From: DATLED01 sp035525495
GTDB lineage: Bacteria > Actinomycetota > Acidimicrobiia > Acidimicrobiales > CADCTF01
Length of the DNA: 64,000 bases
Direction of reading: 5' to 3'
NCBI GenBank assembly: GCA_035525495.1
Contig: DATLED010000001.1
Span: 1-64,000 of the forward strand
Each line of letters begins with the position of its first letter. Position 1 is the first letter of the stretch. The notes below the pieces were generated by a model that saw only the letters and a program-made list of their open reading frames with translations, was not told the origin of the DNA and did no database searches. This document shows, piece after piece, positions 33,298-41,733 of the stretch. The position numbers and the translations under genes were made by a program.

Positions 33298-34680
33298 ATG
33301 GCCGAGTACCGCATCGAGCACGACACGATGGGCGAAGTCCGGGTTCCGAGAGACGCGAAGTGGCAGGCCCAGACCCAGCGGGCCGTCGAGAACTTTCCGA
33401 TCTCGGGAGTCCCGATCGACCCCTCACTGATCGCTGCGCTGGCCGCGATCAAGGGCGCGGTCGCCGCCGAGAACGGACGCCGCAAGGTGATCCCGAAGGC
33501 GAAGAGCGATGCGTTGCAGGTCGCCGCCGGTCGGGTGCGCGCCGGGGACTTCGACGCCGAGTTCCCGATCGACGTGTTCCAGACGGGCTCGGGGACGTCG
33601 TCGAACATGAACATGAACGAGGTGCTGGCGACGCTCGCGGGCGAGGAGCTCGGCGAGAAGATCCATCCGAACGACGACGTGAACAACCCGTTGTCGTCGA
33701 ACGACATGTTCCCGTCGGCGATCCACATCGCCGCAGCCATGTCGATGCAGAACGAGCTGCTCCCGGCGCTGCGCCACCTCGCCGAGGGGCTGCGCAAGAA
33801 GGCGAGGTCGTTCGCCAAGGTCGTGAAGTCCGGGAGGACGCACTTGATGGACGCGACGCCGGTGACCCTCGGTCAGGAGTTCGGCGGGTATGCCGCGCAG
33901 ATCGAGCAGGCCGTGGAGCGCATCGAGGCGGTGATCCCGCGGGTCGGCGAGGTGCCGCTCGGCGGTTCGGCCGTCGGTACGGGGATCAACGTGCCGAGGG
34001 GGTTCGCTGCCAAGGTGATCGAGAAGCTGGCCGCGGACCTCTCACTGCCGTTGTCGGAGGCGCGGGACCACTTCGCCGCGCAGTCGTCGCGCGACGGCCT
34101 CGTCGAGGCGTCGGGTCAGCTGCGGACGGTCGCCGTCGCGCTGATGAAGATCGCCAACGACCTGCGGTGGATGGGCTCGGGACCGCGGGCTGGTCTGGCG
34201 GAGATCTCCCTGCCCGATCTGCAACCGGGATCATCGATCATGCCGGGGAAGGTGAACCCGGTGATCCCCGAGGCGGTCACCCAGGTCGTCGCGCAGGTCA
34301 TCGGCAACGACGCCGCCGTCGCGTTCGCCGGGTCGCAGGGGGCGTTCGAGCTGAACGTGTTCCTCCCGGTGATGGCGCGGAACCTGCTCGAATCGATCCG
34401 CCTGCTGGCCAACGTGAGTCGCCTCCTCCGGGACAGGTGCATCGACGGCATCGAGGCCAACGTCGACCGTTGCAAGGCGTACGCGGAGTCGTCGCCGTCG
34501 ATCGGCACCGCCCTCAACCCGTTCATCGGCTACGAGAAGGCGGCCGAGGTCATCAAGGAGTCGACGAAGACCGGCCGCTCGATCCGCGAGCTCGTCCTCG
34601 AGCGGGGCTGGATGTCGGACGACGAGCTCGACAAAGCCCTCGACGTCCTCTCCCAGACCAAGGGCGGCGTCACGAAGTAG
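33298..34680 (+). CDS. fumC: class II fumarate hydratase
   Basis: This 460-residue enzyme interconverts fumarate and malate in the TCA cycle as a tetramer. Diagnostic segments are EFPIDVFQTGSGTSSNMNMNE, ANNPLSSND-like VNNPLSSNDMFPSA, SGRTHLMDATPVTLGQE and the superfamily signature GSSIMPGKVNP. Length and motifs are those of FumC. It ends in a rho-independent-looking hairpin shared with the convergent gene. Confidence 0.97.
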   Translation: MAEYRIEHDTMGEVRVPRDAKWQAQTQRAVENFPISGVPIDPSLIAALAAIKGAVAAENGRRKVIPKAKSDALQVAAGRVRAGDFDAEFPIDVFQTGSGTSSNMNMNEVLATLAGEELGEKIHPNDDVNNPLSSNDMFPSAIHIAAAMSMQNELLPALRHLAEGLRKKARSFAKVVKSGRTHLMDATPVTLGQEFGGYAAQIEQAVERIEAVIPRVGEVPLGGSAVGTGINVPRGFAAKVIEKLAADLSLPLSEARDHFAAQSSRDGLVEASGQLRTVAVALMKIANDLRWMGSGPRAGLAEISLPDLQPGSSIMPGKVNPVIPEAVTQVVAQVIGNDAAVAFAGSQGAFELNVFLPVMARNLLESIRLLANVSRLLRDRCIDGIEANVDRCKAYAESSPSIGTALNPFIGYEKAAEVIKESTKTGRSIRELVLERGWMSDDELDKALDVLSQTKGGVTK

Positions 34681-34696
34681 CCCGTCCCACCAGCCG

Positions 34697-34746
34697 CTTT
34701 TGTCAGCCGCAGACCGCCGCCGAAGGCGGGATCCCGCTGACAAAAG
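34697..34746. terminator. bidirectional terminator between fumC and the redoxin-like gene
   Basis: CTTTTGTCAGC (34697-34707) and GCTGACAAAAG (34736-34746) are perfect 11-bp inverted arms, with an inner CCGCC/GGCGG stem. T-rich and A-rich ends on both sides suit termination in both directions. Confidence 0.7.
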
Positions 34747-34749
34747 GGT

Positions 34750-35238
34750 TCAGGTGAGCGCGGGGGAGCCTTCGAAGGGCCCGGGATCCTTGACCGAGGG
34801 CATCACCGGGGCACTCCAACGCAGGACCTTGCCGAGGTTGTCGGTGACGGTCCGCCACTGCAGCGGCTGCCAGCCCTCGGCGGCGTTGACGATCGTGCCG
34901 TCCATGGCGAGGTGCACGAGCGCCGGCAGATGCTCGAACCCAAACGCCTTGACGGCCGTGCGGTCGGGGTCGGCGAACGTCAGCACGTCGTCCGTCATCG
35001 GACCGAGGAACCGGCGGCAATCGCGGTCGTCGGCGGCGACGAGCAGGGCCACCCGGCAGTCCGACTGCTCGAACGTCTGGATGATGCGCGACGCCGTCGG
35101 CAGGATCCACGCACTCTCGTTGGTGTAGGGGTCGAGGGCGATCACGAGCAGGTGGAACGTCGTGAGCCACTGCGACACCGTCCGCCCCTGGCCGTTGACG
35201 GGCGTGAGGAGCAGGTCGCCGGGAGGGTCCTTTGCCAC
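34750..35238 (-). CDS. redoxin-fold protein without a recognisable active-site cysteine pair
   Basis: This 162-residue protein follows a thioredoxin/peroxiredoxin-like pattern (LLLTPVNGQGRTVSQW, FHLLVIALDPYTNES, RIIQTFEQSDCRVALLVAADD, LTFADPDRTAVKAFGFEHLPALVHLAMDGTIVNAAEGW). The position where peroxiredoxins and TlpA proteins carry Cys reads DPYTNES, so it has no CxxC or peroxidatic Cys. Two cysteines elsewhere (DC, DC) are not in active positions. A non-redox or binding role is inferred. A TACCTT box lies 8 nt before the GTG start. Confidence 0.65.
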   Translation of the reverse strand: MAKDPPGDLLLTPVNGQGRTVSQWLTTFHLLVIALDPYTNESAWILPTASRIIQTFEQSDCRVALLVAADDRDCRRFLGPMTDDVLTFADPDRTAVKAFGFEHLPALVHLAMDGTIVNAAEGWQPLQWRTVTDNLGKVLRWSAPVMPSVKDPGPFEGSPALT

Positions 35239-35246
35239 GGCCGGTC

Positions 35247-35252
35247 AAGGTA
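35247..35252 (-). promoter_or_regulatory. -10 box (TACCTT) of the redoxin-like gene
   Basis: TACCTT lies 8 nt before GTG 35238 on the minus strand. Confidence 0.4.
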
Positions 35253-35313
35253 GTGCAGGTACCCTCGCCGCTGCGAAGTCGCGCCGGGCGACCCAGAAGC
35301 GAGGAACGACACG

Positions 35314-35826
35314 GTGGGAATCGGCTCGACGGTCTACAAGCTCGTCTTCATGTTGCACATCCTGGCCATCGTCATCGGGTTCGGCGGGGTGATGCTCAAC
35401 GGCGTCTACGGCGCCGAGGCCAGGAAGCGGAAGGGTGCGACGGGGCACGCCGTCGGCGAGGCCAACCTGCGGGTGTCCAGGCTCGCCGTGAAGATCATCC
35501 TCACGATCCCTGTCTGGGGCATCCTGCTCGTCATCCTCAGTGACGGCGTGTGGAAGTTCGACCAGCTCTGGGTCGGACTTGCGCTCGCGCTCTTCATCGC
35601 CACGATGGGCTTCGCCACCGCCGTCCAGGTCAGGAACCAGAAGCGGATGGTCGCCCTCGCCGGCGAGCTGGTCGCCGCGGGCCCCCCGCCGGCCGATGCG
35701 TCGGGCCCCCCGCCACAGGTCGCCGAGATGGAGGACCTCGAGAAGAGGCTCGGGATGGGCGGGGCGTTCCTGAGTGTGATGGTCGTCGTGCTCCTCTTCC
35801 TCATGGTCTTCAAGCCGGGCGTCTAG
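35314..35826 (+). CDS. DUF2269-like four-helix membrane protein
   Basis: This 170-residue integral membrane protein has helices at about 8-30 (LVFMLHILAIVIGFGGVMLNGVY in two runs), 58-78 (IILTIPVWGILLVILSDG), 84-104 (WVGLALALFIATMGFATAV) and 148-168 (GAFLSVMVVVLLFLMVF). The early conserved His15 in a helix and the overall layout recall DUF2269 proteins, whose function is unknown. GTG 35314 has a GAGGAA ribosome site about 10 nt upstream, unlike the leaderless genes around it. Confidence 0.7.
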   Translation: MGIGSTVYKLVFMLHILAIVIGFGGVMLNGVYGAEARKRKGATGHAVGEANLRVSRLAVKIILTIPVWGILLVILSDGVWKFDQLWVGLALALFIATMGFATAVQVRNQKRMVALAGELVAAGPPPADASGPPPQVAEMEDLEKRLGMGGAFLSVMVVVLLFLMVFKPGV

Positions 35827-35841
35827 GCACGCCGGCGGGGC

Positions 35842-35847
35842 TAGCTT
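35842..35847 (+). promoter_or_regulatory. -10 box (TAGCTT) of the IF-2B-like gene
   Basis: TAGCTT lies 7 nt before ATG 35855. Confidence 0.45.
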
Positions 35848-35854
35848 CGCGGCG

Positions 35855-36658
35855 ATGCCCCACCCCATCGAGCGTCTCCGTTGGGTCGCCAGGGCCGAGG
35901 GCGCGGGTGCGTCGCTGCTCGCCCGGGAGGCCGCCGGTGCCCTCGCCAGCATCGGCGACGACCTGCCGGGCCTCGTCACCGGCTGTCGTCGCCTGATCGA
36001 CCGTCACCCGGCCATCGGGCCGCTGTGGTGGCTCTCGGCGCGGGCCCTCGCCGCCGAGGAGCCGATGCGGGAGTGCTACGTCGCCGCGTCCGACCTCGAC
36101 GCCGATCCCACGAGCGCGGTGCTCGCCGCCCACCTTCCCGACGACACCACGATCACCGTTCTCGGCTGGCCCGAGCAGGCGGGCGACGGGCTGCGCCGCC
36201 GGGGAGACGCCGAGGTCCTCGTCGTGGACTCCAAGGGTGAGGGACCGTCGTTCTGCCGTCGACTCGGCGCCGACGGGGTCGAGGCCTTCGACGTGACGGA
36301 GTCGGGACTCGGCGGTGCCGTGCGGGAGTCGGGGCTCGTGCTTCTCGAGGCCTCCGCACTCGGACCGACGGGCTTCGTGGCGTCCACCGGCTCCCTGGCC
36401 GCTGCCGCGCTCGCCAAGGGACTCGGCGTCGATGTCTGGGTCGTCGCCGGCGTGGGCCGCGTCCTGCCGGGGCGGCTGTGGGAGGCGCTGGTGACACGCC
36501 TCGAGGCGGCCGACGATCCGTGGGCGTTGGAGGACGAGGTCGTACCCCTCGAGTGGGTCACGGCCGTCGCCGGACCGGCCGGCATCGGGACCCCGGACGA
36601 CGCCGTCAAGCGGGCGGACTGCCCGGTCGTTCCCGAGCTCCTCGGCTGGGGTTCGTGA
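35855..36658 (+). CDS. eIF-2B/MtnA-like (ISOCOT-fold) protein
   Basis: This 267-residue protein has a helical N-terminal half and a C-terminal Rossmann-like half, with GLVLLEASALGPTGFVASTGSLAAAALAKGLGVDVWVVAGVGRVLP. That matches the sugar-phosphate-binding core shared by eIF-2B subunits, MtnA and ribose-1,5-bisphosphate isomerases. The usual catalytic Cys/Asp pair of MtnA is not clear (LEASALGP stands at the Asp position), so the activity is uncertain. It lies 4 nt before the F420/FMN oxidoreductase gene and is probably co-transcribed. Confidence 0.7.
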   Translation: MPHPIERLRWVARAEGAGASLLAREAAGALASIGDDLPGLVTGCRRLIDRHPAIGPLWWLSARALAAEEPMRECYVAASDLDADPTSAVLAAHLPDDTTITVLGWPEQAGDGLRRRGDAEVLVVDSKGEGPSFCRRLGADGVEAFDVTESGLGGAVRESGLVLLEASALGPTGFVASTGSLAAAALAKGLGVDVWVVAGVGRVLPGRLWEALVTRLEAADDPWALEDEVVPLEWVTAVAGPAGIGTPDDAVKRADCPVVPELLGWGS

Positions 36659-36662
36659 CGCC

Positions 36663-37127
36663 GTGAGCCGGCGCGACCTCATCCGCATGACCGACGCCGA
36701 GCGCGACGCGTTCCTCCACCGCTCGAAGATCCTGAACCTGGCGACGGTGGGCGCAGACGGACGGATCCATCTGGTTGCCATGTGGTACGGGTTCGTCGAT
36801 GGCCAGATCGCGTTCTGGACGTACGGCAAGTCGCAGAAGGTCGTGAACCTCGAACGCGACCCCCGCATCACCGGGCTCGTCGAGAGCGGTGGCGGCGTCT
36901 ACAACGAGCTCAGGGGCGTTGAGCTCGTCGGCACGGCTCGGGTCGTGCGAGACGATCGGCGCATCATCGGCGCCGTCGGCGAAAGCGTGTGGGAGCGCTA
37001 CACCGGTCCGGTCGACGACGCCGCCCGCCAAGCCCTCGCGGCGGTGGGAGCCAAGCGGGTCGCCGTGCTCCTCGACGTCGACAAGTGGGTCACCTGGGAC
37101 CACACCAAGCTCGCCGGCGGCTACTGA
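36663..37127 (+). CDS. PPOX-class F420/FMN-dependent protein
   Basis: This 154-residue split-barrel protein has FLHRSKILNLATVGADGRIHLVAMWYGFVDGQIAFWTYGKSQKVVNLERDPRITGLVE, in order the signature of PPOX/pyridoxamine-oxidase-like actinobacterial proteins that bind F420 or FMN. It could reduce a quinone, biliverdin or xenobiotic. GTG 36663 follows the upstream stop by 4 nt. Its last codons form one arm of the inverted-repeat element at 37119-37236. Confidence 0.88.
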   Translation: MSRRDLIRMTDAERDAFLHRSKILNLATVGADGRIHLVAMWYGFVDGQIAFWTYGKSQKVVNLERDPRITGLVESGGGVYNELRGVELVGTARVVRDDRRIIGAVGESVWERYTGPVDDAARQALAAVGAKRVAVLLDVDKWVTWDHTKLAGGY

Positions 37128-37236
37128 GGTCTGTATCTTCGGTCTCGCTCTGCGGCGCCGCCCTCCGGGCCGGGGCCTTGCCGCTCGACTGGCGGCTGCT
37201 CGCTGGCGCTCCCGACGCCGCCCGGCCTCAGTAGCC
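37119..37236. repeat. 118-nt element with 11-bp terminal inverted repeats (family B)
   Basis: GGCTACTGAGG (37119-37129, including the stop codon of the preceding gene) pairs perfectly with CCTCAGTAGCC (37226-37236). Inside lie CTTCGGTC near the left end and the 18-mer at 37203-37220 that recurs exactly at 60863-60880. No coding frame is evident. It fills most of the 182-bp gap and may act as a terminator or be a small dispersed element. Confidence 0.55.
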
Positions 37237-37297
37237 GGCTGCGAGGAGCGGGAAGGTCACTCGGTCGAGCGGATCCCGAGGTGGTCGAGCATCGGGA

Positions 37298-37303
37298 TAG
37301 CTT
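37298..37303 (+). promoter_or_regulatory. -10 box (TAGCTT) of the dienelactone hydrolase gene
   Basis: TAGCTT lies 6 nt before ATG 37310. Confidence 0.45.
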
Positions 37304-37309
37304 CCAAGG

Positions 37310-37996
37310 ATGGGCGAGATCATCGAGTTCCCGAGCAACGGCACGAGCGGACAGGGTTACCTGGCGGTGCCCGAATCCGGGTCCGGTCCCGGCGTCGTCG
37401 TGATCCAGGAGTGGTGGGGATTGGTCGACCACATCAAGGACGTGTGCGACCGCTTCGCCGCCGAGGGGTTCACCGCGTTGGCTCCCGATCTCTATCGCGG
37501 TGAGGCGACGACCGAGCCCGACGAGGCTGGCAAGTTGATGATGGCGCTCAACATCGAGCAGGCCGCCAAGGACATGAGCGGCGCCGTCGACGAGGTCGCG
37601 CGGCGATCGACCGGCAACGGCGGCAGGGTCGGCGTCATCGGGTTCTGCATGGGAGGCGGACTGGCGCTCATGCTCGGTGCGCATCGGGGCGACAAGGTGG
37701 GGGCCGTAGCGCCGTTCTACGGCCTCATCCCGTGGCCGGGCGCGCAGCCGGACTACACGAAGATGACCGCGGCCGTGCAGGGTCACTACGCCGAGAAGGA
37801 CGACTACTTCAACCCCGAGGCGGTGGCCGGTCTCGACGAAGAGCTGACGGCGGCAGGCGTCGAGCACGAGCTCTTCAGCTATCCCGGCGCGGACCATGCG
37901 TTCTTCAACGACGCGCGCCCCGAGGTCTACGACGCCGGGGCATCCTCGCAGGCCTGGGGCCGGGTTCTCGACTTCCTGCGCGACCAGCTTGGCTGA
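37310..37996 (+). CDS. dienelactone hydrolase family protein
   Basis: This 228-residue alpha/beta hydrolase has the DLH pattern: VVVIQEWWGLVDHIKDVCDRFAAEGFTALAPDLYRG, nucleophile elbow GFCMGGG with Cys, YAEKDDYFNPE and SYPGADHAFFND with the catalytic His. Such enzymes open dienelactone-type rings in aromatic degradation, or act on related esters. The S9 peptidase frame overlaps its 3' end by 8 bp, suggesting coupling. Confidence 0.93.
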   Translation: MGEIIEFPSNGTSGQGYLAVPESGSGPGVVVIQEWWGLVDHIKDVCDRFAAEGFTALAPDLYRGEATTEPDEAGKLMMALNIEQAAKDMSGAVDEVARRSTGNGGRVGVIGFCMGGGLALMLGAHRGDKVGAVAPFYGLIPWPGAQPDYTKMTAAVQGHYAEKDDYFNPEAVAGLDEELTAAGVEHELFSYPGADHAFFNDARPEVYDAGASSQAWGRVLDFLRDQLG

Positions 37997-40163
37997 GCTG
38001 TCGTCGTCCGAGCGCAGGCTGGGGGGGGAGGACGTCGCCCGGTACCCGCTGCCCGGCGCGAACGCGCCGGCGTCGATCGCCTTCAGCCCCAGCGGTCGCT
38101 TCGTCTCGTTCCTCTGGAGCCCGGAGCACTCGCTGCGCCGCGACCTGTTCGTCCTCGACCTCGACTCCGGCGAGCGGCTCAGCCCCCTCGGCAACGGCGG
38201 GGGTGGCGTCACCGAGGAGAACCTGACGCTCGACGAGCGGCTCCGCCGCGAGCGGGCGCGCGACCTCGGACAGGGAGTGACGTCGGCGAAGTGGGCGACG
38301 TCCACCGACCGACTGCTCGTGCCCCGCCCCGACGGCCTCCACGTGCTCGACGCGCCCGAGTTCGACGACCTGCTAGCGGTCCCTCTGATCGACGGTGCAT
38401 CGCCGATGCTCGACCCCCGACTGTCGCCCGACGGATCGTTGGTCGCGTTCGTGGTCGACGACGAGCTGTGCGTGGCATCGATCGACACCGCCGACGTCGG
38501 CGAGCTGACGAGCGGTGCGCGTGGCACCGGACGCACCCACGGGCTCGCCGAGTTCGTCGCCCAGGAGGAGATGGGTCGGAGCCACGGGTTCTGGTGGTCA
38601 CCGGACGGACTGACGATCGCCTACACCGAAGTCGACGAGACCCACATCCCGACCTACCGCATCGTCCACCAAGGCAGCGACGCCGTCGGCGAAGACGCGC
38701 AGGAGGACCACCGGTACCCGTTCGCCGGCGCTTCCAACGCCAGGGTGCGGCTCGGTGTCGTGCCCGTCGACGGCGGCGACACCGTCTGGTGCGCAATCGG
38801 CGACGATCACGAGTACCTCGCACGGGTCGACTGGCTCGCGCCCGACGTGCTCACGGCGCAGGTGGAGAACCGCGATCAGACGACCCTCGACCTGTTGCGC
38901 ATCGACCCGACGACGGGAACGGCGACCGTGCTCCTCCGGGAGGAGAGCGACGTCTGGATCAACCTCCACGATGTCCTCCGGCGGGTCGACGACGACCGGT
39001 ACCTGTGGGCATCCGAGCGGACCGGCTTCCGCCATCTCGAGGTGCGGACGGTCGACGGCTCCTCGGTCATCCTGCTCACCAGCGGCGACTGGCTGGTGGA
39101 CAGAGTGGTCGCCGTCGATGACGCCAACGCGTGGTTCGTCGCGACGCGGGACGGCGCGTCGCAACGCCATCTGTACGAGGTTCGCCTCGACGGGACGGGC
39201 GAGATCCGCCGTGTCACGGTCGAGCCGGGGACGCACGCCGCTGTCGTGCACGCCGCGTCCGGCCGGTTCGTGGACACCTTCTCGTCATTGACGTCCCCGC
39301 CCTTCGCCTCGGTTCGCCGGCTGGCCGACGGCTCGCTCGAACGGTCGCTGCTCGAGACGGTGGAGGCCGCCGATCCGCGCGCCACCGAGCTGCCGTTGCC
39401 GCCGCCGGAGCTGATGACGGTCGCGGTCGATGATGGGACGCCGATCGACGTCCTCCTCTACCGACCGGCGGGCGAGGGACCGTTCCCCACGATCGTGTCC
39501 GTCTACGGCGGTCCCCACGCCCAGCAGGTGGCGGACGCGTGGTCGTCGACGAGCGCCATGCGGCGGCAGTTGTTCCGGTCGGACGGGTTCCTCGTCGTCG
39601 TCGCCGACAACCGTGGCGCCGCCGGGCGGGGGCTCGCCTTCGAGGGCGCCATCCGCTGGGACCTCGGCGAGGTCGAGGTGTGGGACCAGGTGGCGGTCGT
39701 GCGGGCACTCGCGGAGCAGGGCATCGTGGACCCCGAACGGGTCGGGATCAACGGGTGGAGCTACGGGGGCTACCTCAGCGCCATGTGCCTCGCCAAGGCG
39801 CCCGACGTGTTCCGCGCGGCGGTCGCCGGCGCGCCCGTGACGCACTGGGACGGGTACGACACGCACTACACGGAGCGCTACATGGGCACACCTGGCGACA
39901 ACCCTTCGGGGTACGAGCGGTCGAGCGTCATGACCCACGTCGCGGGGTTGCGGGACCGCCACCTGATGCTCGTCCACGGCCTCATCGACGAGAACGTCCA
40001 CTTCCGTCACAGCGCCCGACTGATCAACGCGCTCATCCAGGCAAGGATCCCGTACGAGCTGTTCCTGCTGCCCGGGGAGCGCCACTCGCCGCGTGCCGAG
40101 GCCGACCGCGTCTATCTGGAGGAGCGGATCCTCGAGTTCTTCCGCCGGGTGCTGTCGCAATAG
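37989..40163 (+). CDS. S9 family prolyl oligopeptidase/dipeptidyl peptidase IV-like
   Basis: This protein of about 724 residues has an N-terminal beta-propeller (repeats such as FSPSGRFVSFLWSPE, LSPDGSLVAFVVDDE, WWSPDGLTIAYTEVDE with the DPP-IV-type FVAQEEM) and a C-terminal alpha/beta-hydrolase. The catalytic Ser is in GWSYGGY, Asp in HGLIDENVHF and His in ERHSP. There is no signal peptide, so it acts in the cytoplasm on peptides, probably cutting after Pro or Ala. The start is uncertain: TTG 37989 is the only candidate before the propeller and overlaps the DLH stop. Confidence 0.9.
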   Translation: MAELSSSERRLGGEDVARYPLPGANAPASIAFSPSGRFVSFLWSPEHSLRRDLFVLDLDSGERLSPLGNGGGGVTEENLTLDERLRRERARDLGQGVTSAKWATSTDRLLVPRPDGLHVLDAPEFDDLLAVPLIDGASPMLDPRLSPDGSLVAFVVDDELCVASIDTADVGELTSGARGTGRTHGLAEFVAQEEMGRSHGFWWSPDGLTIAYTEVDETHIPTYRIVHQGSDAVGEDAQEDHRYPFAGASNARVRLGVVPVDGGDTVWCAIGDDHEYLARVDWLAPDVLTAQVENRDQTTLDLLRIDPTTGTATVLLREESDVWINLHDVLRRVDDDRYLWASERTGFRHLEVRTVDGSSVILLTSGDWLVDRVVAVDDANAWFVATRDGASQRHLYEVRLDGTGEIRRVTVEPGTHAAVVHAASGRFVDTFSSLTSPPFASVRRLADGSLERSLLETVEAADPRATELPLPPPELMTVAVDDGTPIDVLLYRPAGEGPFPTIVSVYGGPHAQQVADAWSSTSAMRRQLFRSDGFLVVVADNRGAAGRGLAFEGAIRWDLGEVEVWDQVAVVRALAEQGIVDPERVGINGWSYGGYLSAMCLAKAPDVFRAAVAGAPVTHWDGYDTHYTERYMGTPGDNPSGYERSSVMTHVAGLRDRHLMLVHGLIDENVHFRHSARLINALIQARIPYELFLLPGERHSPRAEADRVYLEERILEFFRRVLSQ

Positions 40164-40166
40164 ATT
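40161..40166 (+). promoter_or_regulatory. -10 box (TAGATT) of the CoA-ester lyase gene
   Basis: TAGATT lies 6 nt before ATG 40173; its TAG is also the stop codon of the S9 peptidase. Confidence 0.5.
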
Positions 40167-40172
40167 CGGTGC

Positions 40173-41129
40173 ATGTCCGCGCGCACACGAGACCTTCCCC
40201 GCCGCTCCTGCCTCTCGGTCCCCGGTTCGAGCGAGCGGTTCCTCGCCAAGGGCCCCACGATCGCCGCCGACATGACGTTCCTCGACCTCGAGGACTCGGT
40301 GGCCCCGCTCGAGAAGGAGGGCGCCCGGGCCAAGGTCGTCGACGCCATCAAGAACCTCGATTGGGGCGACCGCGTGCTCTGCGTGCGGGTCAACGCGTGG
40401 GACACGAAGTGGACGGCCTATGACGTGATGGAGGTCGTCGGGAACGCCGGAGAGCGCCTCGACGAGATCATGCTGCCGAAGGTGCAGTCCGCGGCCGAGG
40501 TCGTGGCCATGGATCTGCTGCTGACGCAGGTCGAGGCGAACGCCGGCCTGCCGATCGGCCACATCGGCATCGAGGCGCAGATCGAGACGGCGCGTGGCCT
40601 GATCAACGTCGAGGAGATCTGCGCAGCGTCGGCCCGGCTCGAGACGATCATCTTCGGCCCCGCCGACTTCGCGGCGTCGATGGAGATGCCGGTGCTCACC
40701 GGCGGGGTGCAGATCCCCGAGTACCCCGGCGATCACTTCCACTACGTCTTCAACAAGATCTTGATGGCCGGCCGGGCGAACGGGCTCCAGGTGATCGACG
40801 GGCCCTACCTCTACGTGCGCGACCCCGAAGGCTTCCGTGACTACTGCAATCGGACGAAGGTGCTCGGCTACGACGGCAAGTGGGCCCTCCACCCGGACCA
40901 GGTGACGATCCTCAACGAGGTGTTCTCGCCGACACAGGAGCAGTTCGACAAGGCGTGGGCGATCCTCGACGCCTACCAGAAGGCGACCGAGGGCGACCGC
41001 ATGGGCGCCGTGATGTTCGGCGACGAGATGATCGACGAGGCATCCCGCAAGATGGCCAACAAGTTCATCTCGCGGGGGTCCCGCGCCGGGCTCGAGCGGT
41101 CGTCGTCGTCGGAGTCGCCCGCCTCGTAG
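40173..41129 (+). CDS. CitE-like HpcH/HpaI CoA-ester lyase
   Basis: This 318-residue TIM-barrel enzyme matches malyl-CoA/citramalyl-CoA lyase-type proteins: RRSCLSVPGSSERFLAKG, DMTFLDLEDSVAP, CVRVNAWDTKW, IMLPKVQSA, GIEAQIETARGLINVEEI (metal-binding Glu), IFGPADFAASM (metal Asp) and KWALHPDQV. It would cleave or form a hydroxyacyl-CoA with Mg2+. The distant MaoC hydratase (52954) could work in a related pathway, which is speculation. Confidence 0.92.
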   Translation: MSARTRDLPRRSCLSVPGSSERFLAKGPTIAADMTFLDLEDSVAPLEKEGARAKVVDAIKNLDWGDRVLCVRVNAWDTKWTAYDVMEVVGNAGERLDEIMLPKVQSAAEVVAMDLLLTQVEANAGLPIGHIGIEAQIETARGLINVEEICAASARLETIIFGPADFAASMEMPVLTGGVQIPEYPGDHFHYVFNKILMAGRANGLQVIDGPYLYVRDPEGFRDYCNRTKVLGYDGKWALHPDQVTILNEVFSPTQEQFDKAWAILDAYQKATEGDRMGAVMFGDEMIDEASRKMANKFISRGSRAGLERSSSSESPAS

Positions 41130-41169
41130 CGTCAGCCGGCGCAGCCGGACCCGCACCGTCGGCTCGCCG

Positions 41170-41175
41170 TAGGCT
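41170..41175 (+). promoter_or_regulatory. -10 box (TAGGCT) of the 153-residue unknown gene
   Basis: TAGGCT lies 6 nt before GTG 41182. Confidence 0.45.
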
Positions 41176-41181
41176 CGGGGC

Positions 41182-41643
41182 GTGACGGCGCAGGTCGAAC
41201 CGGCGGAGCTCGCCGCGCTCCTCGACGTCGCCGAGCGGCCGCGTGCGGAGCAGTGGAGCCTGAGGGCGGCGCTGACCCGGTACGCCCAGCCCCAGCCGGA
41301 CCGGGCCAGCGCCGTCATCGAGCTCGTCCGGCGCATCGACTCCGCGTTGCGGCCCCACGCCAAGCGACTCGAGCGGGACGGGCCTGCGCTGTGGCGCGCC
41401 GCCACGGGGGTCGCTCCCGCCGACGGAGGCGATGACGAGGCGGCCACGTTCGTTGCTGAGGTGCTGCGGGCGCTGGTCGAGCTCGACCGCCTCGGGGACG
41501 GTCTGGCGGCGTGGGCCGTCGACCGAGCCGGTGAGCGTCCGGACGCCGTCGTCGATGAGATCGTCGGTGACGTCACCGCCCGCCTCGAGCGCCTCGGCAT
41601 CGAGCGCGAGGAGCGGCCCCGGCCGGCGTACCGGCGCGGTTAG
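41182..41643 (+). CDS. helical protein of unknown function
   Basis: I do not recognise this 153-residue protein. It is rich in Ala, Arg and Glu with an almost wholly helical pattern (VIELVRRIDSALRPHAKRLERD, TFVAEVLRALVELDRLGDGLAAWAVDRAG in short helices). There is no membrane segment and no conserved catalytic motif. A leaderless promoter box and normal codon use support that it is real. It converges on the Clp-N gene across the palindromic repeat at 41658. Confidence 0.6.
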   Translation: MTAQVEPAELAALLDVAERPRAEQWSLRAALTRYAQPQPDRASAVIELVRRIDSALRPHAKRLERDGPALWRAATGVAPADGGDDEAATFVAEVLRALVELDRLGDGLAAWAVDRAGERPDAVVDEIVGDVTARLERLGIEREERPRPAYRRG

Positions 41644-41657
41644 CAGCGCGCGCCCTC

Positions 41658-41706
41658 GTTCTGGGCGGGCTCAACAACCGCACCGGTGGTTCAACCCGCC
41701 CAGAAC
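41658..41706. repeat. 49-nt palindromic repeat, copy 2 (family A)
   Basis: GTTCTGGGCGGGCTCAAC... pairs with ...TTCAACCCGCCCAGAAC as in copy 1 at 7945-7993, with the same length and end sequences. It lies between convergent genes. The remaining part of the 41644-41733 gap shows nothing else. Confidence 0.7.
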
Positions 41707-41733
41707 CGCCGCAGGAGCGACCGACGCGATGTG

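Noticed and set aside
37896..37988. An N-terminal extension of the S9 peptidase back to 37896
   Set aside because: It lies inside the dienelactone hydrolase C-terminus in another frame and has no propeller-like sequence.
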